A DNA stretch of 64,000 bases, taken from contig NZ_MCHY01000002.1 in NCBI RefSeq assembly GCF_003609605.1, positions 1-64,000 of the forward strand. The letters run 5' to 3'. Position 1 is the stretch's first letter. The number at the start of each line of letters is the position of its first letter. The DNA comes from Ammoniphilus oxalaticus. GTDB lineage: Bacteria; Bacillota; Bacilli; Aneurinibacillales; RAOX-1. A program made the translations under genes and the position numbers. The notes under the pieces were generated by a model. It worked only from the letters and a program-made list of their open reading frames with translations, ran no database searches and had not been told where the DNA came from. Below are positions 57,752-64,000 of the stretch, one piece after another.

Positions 57752-59392
57752 CTACCCCCCTAGCTTCGCTCCCTCAATGATCTGATCTGCCTGGGCTTGG
57801 ATGTGTTCGACCCCGACACGCTCAACATATTGCCAATAGGACTCACCCTCAATCCGCTCTTCCTTATAAGAACCAATTAACTGGGCTAAGAAAGGACCTA
57901 ACCGATCCGCTTCAATCCGCGCTTTCAACCTTTGGTTAAACCGGGCTTGATCAAGCCCTAATGTTCCGCCAACATGCACATCGAAAGCGGAAATCATGCC
58001 TTCATCTGTTTTTAACAAGGCGCCTTGCAGGCCAATGTCCGCGATTTGGCGTTGTCCGCAAGAGTTAGGGCAACCGACCATATGGATTCGGACTGGCGTA
58101 TCGAGTTCAACCGTATCATCTAAATATTCAGCTAGTGATCGCATCCGCTCTTTTGTTTCAACAATCGCCAAGTTGCAATATTCGTTCCCCGTACAGGAAA
58201 CAGCATAGCCGACAAACGTATTCGGTTTCAGTTTAAAACGATTGACAATTAACGGCTCTTGTTTAAATTGTTCTACTTTTGAAGCGGGAATATTGCGTAT
58301 CAATACGTTCTGTGAGTTACACGTGCCAATCGTGCCGTCCCCGTAGGTTTCCGCCAGTTGAGCTAATTGGATCAATTCATCGGCATTCATGCGACCGACA
58401 GGCACCGACAAGCCCGCATAATAAAGGCCCGCTTGTTTTTGTTCGTGGATTCCGTAGAAATAACCAGCATTCCACCCCTTATATAAGTCCTCTCCGGCGC
58501 TCTCTAAAGGACCTGTCACTTTGACCAACTCTTCTTTAAATTTATCTACGCCCCAATTAGCGACTAAATATTTTAAACGAGCGTAATGACGTTTTTCACG
58601 GTAACCAAAGTCGCGGAATACGGTTGTTACGCCCGCTGCGACTTTCACCACTTCATCCTGTGGACAGAAAACGTCTAATTTTTGAGCCATATACGGTCTC
58701 GCTGATAAACCGCCGCCAACCCATACGTGAAAGCCGATTACTTCCTGCCCATCAATCACCTTTTTGGCGGGGGTAAACGCTAAATCATTTATTTCCGCAT
58801 GCCCCGTGTTGTACTGATTGGCAGAAATGGACATTTTATATTTGCGCGGTAAGTTGGAGAAATCGCGGTTCAACAAGAAAAATTGTTCCAATTCAGCGAC
58901 GAGTTCCCGCGTGTCAAACGCTTCGTGCGGATCGATACCCGCCAACGGATTACCGACGATCGTGCGCGGACAATCTCCACATGCTTCGAACGAAGACAAT
59001 CCGACCGCTGCCAAGCGCTCAAAAATATCAGGCAATGTCTCGACTGTTAACCAATGGAACTGAATCGCTTGACGCGTCGTCACATCTACTAAATCTCGTC
59101 CGTAATCTTTAGCAATCTCCGCTAAGGCGCGCCCCTGTTCACTCGTAATGATCCCGCCTGGGATTCGCACTCGCATCATAAAATGACCGTTATTTGGACG
59201 TTGCTGATAAACACCCGCCCATTTGAACCGATCCATATCAGTGGATTCAATCGAATCATAGCCTTCATTGGCATATTTGTTCACGATCGTATCGATAACG
59301 TCTAGTCCATCCTTTTCCAGTTTGGCAAGCTCCATTTTATGTAACTTTGGATCATTTGCCCATTTCCACTGCTTCACTGTCACTTCCCTCAT
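57752..59392 (-). CDS. Sirohaem sulfite (or nitrite) reductase, ferredoxin type
   Basis: About 546 residues; start taken at ATG 59392, but GTG at 59404 or 59377 are possible. The sirohaem-4Fe-4S ligands are in SCTGNEYCNLAIVETKER (C-x5-C) and MVGCPNSCGQRQIADIGLQG (C-x3-C). Substrate-site basics include MMRVRIPGGIITSEQGRALA and RQAIQFHWLTVE. It transfers six electrons to sulfite (or nitrite). Location among sulfur genes and the absence of cysJ nearby favour sulfite reduction with ferredoxin or another donor. Confidence 0.93.
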   Translation of the reverse strand: MREVTVKQWKWANDPKLHKMELAKLEKDGLDVIDTIVNKYANEGYDSIESTDMDRFKWAGVYQQRPNNGHFMMRVRIPGGIITSEQGRALAEIAKDYGRDLVDVTTRQAIQFHWLTVETLPDIFERLAAVGLSSFEACGDCPRTIVGNPLAGIDPHEAFDTRELVAELEQFFLLNRDFSNLPRKYKMSISANQYNTGHAEINDLAFTPAKKVIDGQEVIGFHVWVGGGLSARPYMAQKLDVFCPQDEVVKVAAGVTTVFRDFGYREKRHYARLKYLVANWGVDKFKEELVKVTGPLESAGEDLYKGWNAGYFYGIHEQKQAGLYYAGLSVPVGRMNADELIQLAQLAETYGDGTIGTCNSQNVLIRNIPASKVEQFKQEPLIVNRFKLKPNTFVGYAVSCTGNEYCNLAIVETKERMRSLAEYLDDTVELDTPVRIHMVGCPNSCGQRQIADIGLQGALLKTDEGMISAFDVHVGGTLGLDQARFNQRLKARIEADRLGPFLAQLIGSYKEERIEGESYWQYVERVGVEHIQAQADQIIEGAKLGG

Positions 59393-59455
59393 CTCCCTAT
59401 CCACTTATCTATTCAACCACAATGCCGAGTTAACAACTGGGCTTAATTGATTTTA

Positions 59456-59484
59456 AGTCTAGTCTATTCAAACAATTTAGTCAA
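59456..59484 (-). promoter_or_regulatory. Promoter of the sulfite reductase gene
   Basis: Minus-strand TTGACT (59479-59484), 17-base spacer, TAGACT (59456-59461). The -35 overlaps the last codons of sirB, so reductase and chelatase can be expressed separately. Confidence 0.7.
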
Positions 59485-60236
59485 TCACAATTTATTAAAT
59501 GCATATTAATCGTTTCTTCTAGCCAGTTCGTGATTAGCGGATCAGGCAGTAATGTTTTACCGTAATACACGCAATTGACATCAGCTAAAGCTTGCGGGAT
59601 CTTGTGTTGCGTGAAGTAACCCGCGCTAACAAATAAAGGGAGAACGAGCAACCGCCCCAGGCCCTCAAGCTCTTTAGCTCGTCGCGTTAATTGTTGGCTG
59701 TTTAGGGTTACGGCTTCTACTCTTTTAAAACTAACCGCATTCCTTAGCCTCTGCCCAAGCTGTTGTAACAATTGATCCCACCGTTCTTTAAACCCTGGCC
59801 AATCACTGCCATGCCCAACGAGCAAAACAATCTCTGACATCGATTCTTTAGATAATTCTCTCGCGCGCGCTTCGATAATACGAGAAACAATCGGATGATC
59901 TTCTAGCGGCGACGCCCAAATGAGCTTAGCTTCCGTTTTAACGGGCTTCAGATCAGTCGGAATGGCCGCCTTGTCAATCAACCCAAGCATATATTGAATT
60001 TCATTCAAATGGGAGCTGCCCATCGTCATAAACAAGGGGACCACAATGATTCGAGCTACTCCTTTGCGCTCAAGTTCCTCGATGCCATCTTGAATACTGC
60101 GACCAGCAACCAATTCTAAATAACCAATCGTAACCGAACAGTCCGTGTTTGCCTTTTGTACTGTTTCGTCAATCGCCGCGATCCACTTTGGATCACGCGA
60201 ACCGTGAGCGATGACTAACACCCCGCTCCTATTCAT
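59481..60236 (-). CDS. sirB: Sirohydrochlorin ferrochelatase (SirB/CbiX type)
   Basis: 251 residues from ATG at 60236, sharing ATGA with the upstream short gene. Two CbiX-like halves: VLVIAHGSRDPKWIAAIDET with the catalytic His and a second IVLLVGHGSDWPGF; HKIPQALADVNC near the end holds another His. Inserts iron into sirohydrochlorin, the last step to sirohaem, the cofactor of the neighbouring reductase. Confidence 0.92.
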   Translation of the reverse strand: MNRSGVLVIAHGSRDPKWIAAIDETVQKANTDCSVTIGYLELVAGRSIQDGIEELERKGVARIIVVPLFMTMGSSHLNEIQYMLGLIDKAAIPTDLKPVKTEAKLIWASPLEDHPIVSRIIEARARELSKESMSEIVLLVGHGSDWPGFKERWDQLLQQLGQRLRNAVSFKRVEAVTLNSQQLTRRAKELEGLGRLLVLPLFVSAGYFTQHKIPQALADVNCVYYGKTLLPDPLITNWLEETINMHLINCD

Positions 60237-60370
60237 TCCACTTCCCTCGGTTGACTGCAATCCCAAACTTGTTCGAATTCAACGTAACTCATATCCAAAG
60301 CTAAACAGATCAACGGTAACACCAATCTATTTTTCCATTTTTTCCATTCTGACGTCATCCGCTCGCCCAA
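60233..60370 (-). CDS. Short leader gene before sirB, 45 residues
   Basis: TTG at 60370 lies nine bases after AAGGGG, and the stop overlaps the sirB start as ATGA, so sirB translation may depend on it. The protein (starts MGERMTSEWKKWKNRLVLPL, then ICLALDMSYVEFEQVWDC) has an amphipathic basic start and a Cys/Trp-containing tail. I do not recognise it. It is the first gene behind a strong promoter. Confidence 0.6.
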   Translation of the reverse strand: MGERMTSEWKKWKNRLVLPLICLALDMSYVEFEQVWDCSQPREVE

Positions 60371-60412
60371 GTTTTCCAGCCCCTTCCCAATCCCGAGTTA
60401 TTAGATAAGAGT

Positions 60413-60441
60413 AATATAAATTATAAACCCCAAGCTGTCAA
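60413..60441 (-). promoter_or_regulatory. Promoter of the short gene and sirB
   Basis: Minus-strand TTGACA (60436-60441), 17-base spacer, TATATT (60413-60418), a near-consensus sigma-A promoter between the sirC terminator and the short gene. Confidence 0.85.
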
Positions 60442-60456
60442 CACATTTTTGGAAAT

Positions 60457-60493
60457 AAAAAAACAAACCCTATCAAATTAGTTGGGTTTGTTT
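60457..60493 (-). terminator. sirC terminator
   Basis: AAACAAACCC pairs with GGGTTTGTTT and is followed by TTTT on the minus strand; the stem includes the sirC stop codon region. Confidence 0.85.
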
Positions 60494-61122
60494 TTAAGTA
60501 TAGCGAGTTCCTCCAAGGCCGCCTGTTCTAACTCATCTAAAACACCCTCTTTTGCCGCTTCAACGTAACGTTCATCTAGGTACATACGCAAAAGCTTGGA
60601 CGTTTCCGTTTTATTTAAACCGAGGGAAAGGATCTGTTGGCGCACTTCTTTTAGAAAAGTAAGATATGACCCATATTCCAAGCCATACTCACGCTCTAAT
60701 TTTTTCCGCAAATGTTTAGCTAAACCCGGATAAGCCCCTGCTGTTGAGATCGATAGTTGTAAATCGCCTCGCGTCAAAACAGCAGGAAAAATAAAGGTAC
60801 TCAAGTCCGGTCGATCAGCAATGTTAATCCACTGCTGCGGCTTAACTGTTTCATAGACAGCAATGTTCACCTCGGCCTGATCCGTAGCGGCAACAATTAG
60901 CGTCGCGCCGCGCGCGTCATCCGCTTGAAACGTACGCTTTACCCATTCTACTTGTTCTTGCTGCGCCCATCCGCGAATGGTCGGTGTTGCCTGCGGACTA
61001 ACAACCCTTACTTTTGCCTTGGCCGCCAACAATTTTTTCAACTTCCTTTCAGCGACCGCCCCCGCGCCGACGACTAAACAATCTTTCCCTTGTATATTGA
61101 GCATTGCCGAGAAATAGGCCAA
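60478..61122 (-). CDS. sirC: Precorrin-2 dehydrogenase (SirC)
   Basis: 214 residues, TTG start with only a weak ribosome site. Rossmann fold at once: DCLVVGAGAVAERKLKKLLA; then LIVAATDQAEVN, STFIFPAVLTRGDLQLSIST (conserved in CysG N-domain/Met8) and a helical C-terminus. Oxidises precorrin-2 to sirohydrochlorin with NAD. It stands in its own unit apart from sirB; the methyltransferase SirA is not in the window. Confidence 0.93.
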   Translation of the reverse strand: MAYFSAMLNIQGKDCLVVGAGAVAERKLKKLLAAKAKVRVVSPQATPTIRGWAQQEQVEWVKRTFQADDARGATLIVAATDQAEVNIAVYETVKPQQWINIADRPDLSTFIFPAVLTRGDLQLSISTAGAYPGLAKHLRKKLEREYGLEYGSYLTFLKEVRQQILSLGLNKTETSKLLRMYLDERYVEAAKEGVLDELEQAALEELAILKNKPN

Positions 61123-61183
61123 TCTTCACGCACACCCTTTTTAAAAACAGTATACAACGCCAGCTCGTCCAGGTGAAGCAGAG

Positions 61184-61211
61184 AAAAACAAGCAGAAAAG
61201 TTCTTCTGCTT
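61184..61211 (-). terminator. Terminator of the patatin gene
   Basis: AAGCAGAA pairs with TTCTGCTT around GAACTT and is followed by GTTTTTC on the minus strand. Confidence 0.85.
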
Positions 61212-61219
61212 AATATTGG

Positions 61220-62137
61220 CTACACTTTCATTTTTGTTGCTGTCTGTCGATAGACCGAAACGTATTGTTCGAAATTCCAACGGATTAGAAAGTCGACCGC
61301 GGCATCCCTGCCGAGTTGAACAAGTTCTTCTTTTTCTGTGTTCGTCAGTCTGAAATCGGTAGCGGCATAAGGAATCCCCTTGACTGTAATGGTTCTGGCG
61401 GCGCTGTGGGCATCAATGAACACCTGTCCTTGCCCTTCAAGCATCGTCCGAATCAGGGCGACTCCAAGTCGAATGGGTCCCTTGATCTTCTGCGGTTGGG
61501 CTACCAATGGGGCGCCAGACAAGCGAAAACCAAAGGTCGGCCATTTTGGCCTTTCTTTCGAATCAAAGATCCAAACAGGGTAATTGCTTAACACACCGCC
61601 ATCAACGATTAAACTATTCTCTAGAAAAGTCGGACGGAAGAAAAAAGGAACAGAACAGCTCATTCGCACTGCAGCGGCGAGGGGAAATGTGTTAGGATCA
61701 ACTCCATAAGATGGAAGATCATCAGGGATAATCGACATTTTATTGCGAGTTACATCGGTTACAACGATCTTTAATTTTTGATCGGGTAAATCGCCAAACG
61801 CTATTTTTCCTGTTTGAATAAACTGTGTTTCTAACCATTGTTGCAACAAATCTAGTGAGTGAAGACCATTAAACATTCTTAGACAAAGATAAGGTCCCAA
61901 GTAAGGAATCCGATTCAAGCCTATTCCGACTTCTAATTTATGAAAGGGAAAGGACAAAAAGGCAGATACAATTTGTTTGCCGCTCATCCCCGTCGCCAAC
62001 AGCGCGGCAATGATCGAGCCTGCTGACGTACCCGCCAATCGTTCCCACTGATAGCCGGCTTCTTCCATTACTTCTACCGCTCCAAGAAAAGCAAGCCCTT
62101 TGATCCCGCCCCCTTCAAAAACAGCGTCAGCCTTCAT
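61220..62137 (-). CDS. Patatin-like phospholipase
   Basis: 305 residues. Oxyanion motif FEGGGIKGLAFLGAVEVME, nucleophile GTSAGSIIAALLATGMSG (GxSxG) and the second catalytic residue in LIVDGGVLSNYPVWIF (DGG). A soluble lipid acyl hydrolase of the RssA/YlbK group. The ATG at 62137 takes its ribosome site from the 3' arm of the terminator just upstream. Confidence 0.92.
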   Translation of the reverse strand: MKADAVFEGGGIKGLAFLGAVEVMEEAGYQWERLAGTSAGSIIAALLATGMSGKQIVSAFLSFPFHKLEVGIGLNRIPYLGPYLCLRMFNGLHSLDLLQQWLETQFIQTGKIAFGDLPDQKLKIVVTDVTRNKMSIIPDDLPSYGVDPNTFPLAAAVRMSCSVPFFFRPTFLENSLIVDGGVLSNYPVWIFDSKERPKWPTFGFRLSGAPLVAQPQKIKGPIRLGVALIRTMLEGQGQVFIDAHSAARTITVKGIPYAATDFRLTNTEKEELVQLGRDAAVDFLIRWNFEQYVSVYRQTATKMKV

Positions 62138-62139
62138 GT

Positions 62140-62183
62140 AAAAACCCCCTTACGTATCGCTTTACCATTGTATCGTAAGGGGG
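62140..62183 (-). terminator. Terminator before patatin that contains its ribosome site
   Basis: A perfect 10-pair stem (CCCCCTTACG / CGTAAGGGGG in plus-strand view) followed by TTTTT on the minus strand. It ends the coat-like gene. AAGGGGG of its 3' arm is also the ribosome site of the patatin gene. Confidence 0.85.
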
Positions 62184-62204
62184 CATCCGTTATTCCAATG
62201 TAAG

Positions 62205-62711
62205 TTAATAGAATGGGAAAGAAGAACTTGGATAATCGTATGAATCATAATGACTATAGGAGGAATAAGGGGAGTCGTAGTTCCGCTGATTCATGTAGAA
62301 CTCATATTTACTCAGATGATAGGCTCGCTTTTCCATGTAATATGCGTATTTACGCTTATGGTATCGATATTGCCGACATCTTTTCTCATAATGGCGTACT
62401 TTCTTCTTATGATAATGGACTTTTTCCATACAGATCGACATCGACATGTGTGACTGGTGCGGCTTCGGAACATGCGGTGATTTCGGCATTTTTGGCATCA
62501 AATGCTGCTGACTTGGACAATGCGAGGATTCTAGCGGAATATTCATTTCGTGCGCGGGCGCAAGCGGCATAACTGGCATTTGTGGCATTTTTGGCGGTTG
62601 CAGCGGCAGCGACGGTTGTGGCGGCATCTCCTGTTTTGGTTTTACAGGCGGTTGGTACGTCGATTCTGGTTTGATCGGGGGCATCGGCGGCATTTTCTTG
62701 TTGTTTTCCAT
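62205..62711 (-). CDS. Pro/Met-rich and Tyr/His-rich coat-like protein
   Basis: 168 residues from ATG at 62711 after AAAGGAGAGG. Residues 1-75 are rich in Pro, Met and Gln (KMPPMPPIKP, QMPVMPLAPA); residues 85-145 in His, Tyr, Lys, Arg (HYHKKKVRHYEKRCRQYRYH); the C-terminus in Tyr and Ser. Such composition is usual for spore coat or inner-coat proteins of Bacillales. A CATATGGTG box about 60 bases upstream with AC 17 bases further is weakly sigma-K-like. No domain found. Confidence 0.7.
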   Translation of the reverse strand: MENNKKMPPMPPIKPESTYQPPVKPKQEMPPQPSLPLQPPKMPQMPVMPLAPAHEMNIPLESSHCPSQQHLMPKMPKSPHVPKPHQSHMSMSICMEKVHYHKKKVRHYEKRCRQYRYHKRKYAYYMEKRAYHLSKYEFYMNQRNYDSPYSSYSHYDSYDYPSSSFPFY

Positions 62712-62819
62712 ATTATAAATCCCTCTCCTTTAGGTTTGTGTCTCTATACCACCATATGAAGGATTATAATTATGCGTAACGACACCCGCCTATCCCCCCC
62801 TTAAACCACCGCCTATTTT

Positions 62820-63524
62820 TCATTCATCGTAATCTGGCGTTTCCGTCTCCTCTTGTATCTTTGAAAAGATTTCCTCCATGATCAATGGGAATGGAAACGG
62901 AGAAATCCAAAACGGCGGCGTACCCGTTGGCTTGCGCGGAGTAGGTTGAAAATTCGTCCGCTGCGGCAGCGGAGTCAATTTGTATTCAGCTTGACGACGT
63001 TGTTGCTCATCATCCGTTTTTTGAACCTGTAACGAATCAAGCAGTTGGTCCCAATCCAATCCTCGAAATTGAAAAAAAAGCCTCGGATCTTGAACAAGCT
63101 GCTCCGCTACCTTCATCGCTACAGCTGCCAAATGTTTACAGGGCGGTTCGCCTTCTGCGCATGAGCAATTGTAATCAAACGATTTCGAGAGGAACAACGT
63201 TCGCAAGGGTTCGTTTAACAGCTGCTCATCAACTGTTTTGAGATAAGGCAGCATCACCAAACTTTGATTTGAGCGAAAGCTGTCGTATACCGCTTGCGCC
63301 TGATCGGGCGCAAGCGGGTGGCAGCTGATACGTTGGTCATAGATCATTTGCTGTTCATTGACCGTTGCCGTAATTTCTCCCGCATTTATAGTTAATTCGC
63401 TTACCCGTTGTTGGTCAAACAAGCTCTTCCCCCTTTGCCACCGTGAGACGATGGTCATTTGTTGTTGCCAAGCTGTTTTCCATTTTTGGGAAAGCCACGT
63501 TTCTGATTTTACCAATACACTCAC
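62820..63524 (-). CDS. SWIM zinc-finger protein
   Basis: 234 residues from GTG at 63524. The SWIM motif is YNCSCAEGEPPCKHLAAVAM (CxCxnCxH). The N-terminus (KTAWQQQMTIVSRWQRGKSL) and ELTINAGEITATVN match the SWIM proteins that pair with SNF2 helicases in Bacillales. The SNF2 gene ends eight bases upstream, so they are co-transcribed. SWIM domains bind DNA or proteins; the pair is thought to act in DNA repair, which is inference. Confidence 0.88.
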   Translation of the reverse strand: MSVLVKSETWLSQKWKTAWQQQMTIVSRWQRGKSLFDQQRVSELTINAGEITATVNEQQMIYDQRISCHPLAPDQAQAVYDSFRSNQSLVMLPYLKTVDEQLLNEPLRTLFLSKSFDYNCSCAEGEPPCKHLAAVAMKVAEQLVQDPRLFFQFRGLDWDQLLDSLQVQKTDDEQQRRQAEYKLTPLPQRTNFQPTPRKPTGTPPFWISPFPFPLIMEEIFSKIQEETETPDYDE

Positions 63525-63532
63525 CCGCTCAC

Positions 63533-64000
63533 TTAGAAATCTTCAATCAATTGGTGATGCAACGTCAATAAATCACGCAATTCATCCGAGCCCAGTTCCG
63601 TAATCCAGTTTTCTCCCGAACCAATCACATCCTGTACTAGATCTTGTTTGCGTTCAATCATCCGATCAATTTTTTCTTCTATCGTGCCTAAACAAATTAA
63701 TTTATGGACATGAACGGTTCGGGTTTGACCAATCCGAAACGCCCGATCAGTCGCCTGATTTTCCACGGCGGGATTCCACCAACGGTCAAAATGAATGACA
63801 CGATTTGCTCGCGTTAAATTTAAGCCAACTCCGCCCGCTTTCAAGGACAAAATCAAGATCGGCGAACTCCCTTTCTCTTGAAATTGATCAATCAATCCCT
63901 CGCGTTGCTGGGCTGGTACCCCTCCGTGTAAAAAAGGGATCGTTAACTTGAATTCTTCTTGTAATTTTCGTTGTAATAAATGTCCCATTTTTGTAAACTG
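63533..64000 (-). CDS. SNF2-family helicase, C-terminal part
   Basis: The frame is open to the window edge (156 codons), so the start lies beyond 64000. Helicase motifs of the second RecA domain are present: FTKMGHLLQRKLQEEF, LILSLKAGGVGLNLTRANRV (motif V), FDRWWNPAVENQATDRAFRI and GQTRTVHVHKLICLGTIEEK (motif VI). It ends ELRDLLTLHHQLIEDF. Partner of the SWIM protein that follows. Confidence 0.93.
   Translation of the reverse strand, partial: QFTKMGHLLQRKLQEEFKLTIPFLHGGVPAQQREGLIDQFQEKGSSPILILSLKAGGVGLNLTRANRVIHFDRWWNPAVENQATDRAFRIGQTRTVHVHKLICLGTIEEKIDRMIERKQDLVQDVIGSGENWITELGSDELRDLLTLHHQLIEDF

Noticed and set aside
57403-60480. Possible S-box or other riboswitch before the sulfur genes
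   Set aside because: I looked for the conserved S-box blocks in the leaders and saw none; the short leaders leave no room for one.

Overview
The window reads as chromosome from an endospore-forming member of the Bacillales (Firmicutes). The evidence is a spoVK gene with a sigma-K-like promoter, the block spoVK-hflX-ynbB-glnR-glnA that is also collinear in Bacillus subtilis, a YkpA-type ABC-F ATPase, a B. subtilis-like sulfate-assimilation cluster and strong Gram-positive ribosome binding sites. I cannot name the genus from the sequence alone. Two thirds of the genes lie on the minus strand.

Positions 1 to about 36,500 are most of a temperate myophage. Its immunity region is at the right and its tail fibres run off the left edge, so the lysis genes and one attachment site are outside the window. 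From right to left it holds: a tyrosine integrase; a LexA-like repressor facing a Cro-like gene across a legible switch with repeated ATGATTnnnAATCAT operators; a Rha-type regulator; many small early genes; a replication module (DUF2800 nuclease, DUF2815, family A DNA polymerase, zinc-finger/HTH protein, MazG, VapE primase-helicase, VRR-NUC, SNF2 helicase) with a candidate iteron origin at 21345-21649; a late regulator; an RNA-like promoter-structure-terminator unit at 19020-19213; a lipoprotein moron; HNH, candidate cos and terminase genes; an HK97-type head; and a PBSX-type contractile tail. The tail assembly chaperone has a textbook -1 frameshift site, and a terminator hairpin lies exactly where the frameshifted ribosome stops, just before the tape measure gene.

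Positions 36,500 to 45,100 are host housekeeping genes: glutamine synthetase and its regulator GlnR with two overlapping GlnR boxes, a PLP lyase (YnbB), GTPase HflX, a LytR-CpsA-Psr protein, SpoVK and YkpA. The prophage sits directly behind the glnA terminator. A frameshifted Fpg/Nei DNA glycosylase follows at 45,267-46,074.

Positions 46,151 to 52,010 hold two repeat proteins: a basic protein with four 28-residue repeats and a 1,529-residue protein with about 126 tandem decapeptides and a WIAIG-type fibre-tip domain. They are the least familiar host genes here and are probably surface or spore-layer proteins, which is inference.

Positions 52,434 to 61,122 are an aminotransferase and a sulfate-assimilation block: CysP takes up sulfate, Sat and CysC activate it, CysH makes sulfite, a sirohaem reductase makes sulfide, and SirC and SirB make the sirohaem. 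The right end carries a patatin-like lipase, a Pro/Met/Tyr/His-rich coat-like protein, a SWIM zinc-finger protein and the C-terminal part of an SNF2 helicase cut by the window edge.
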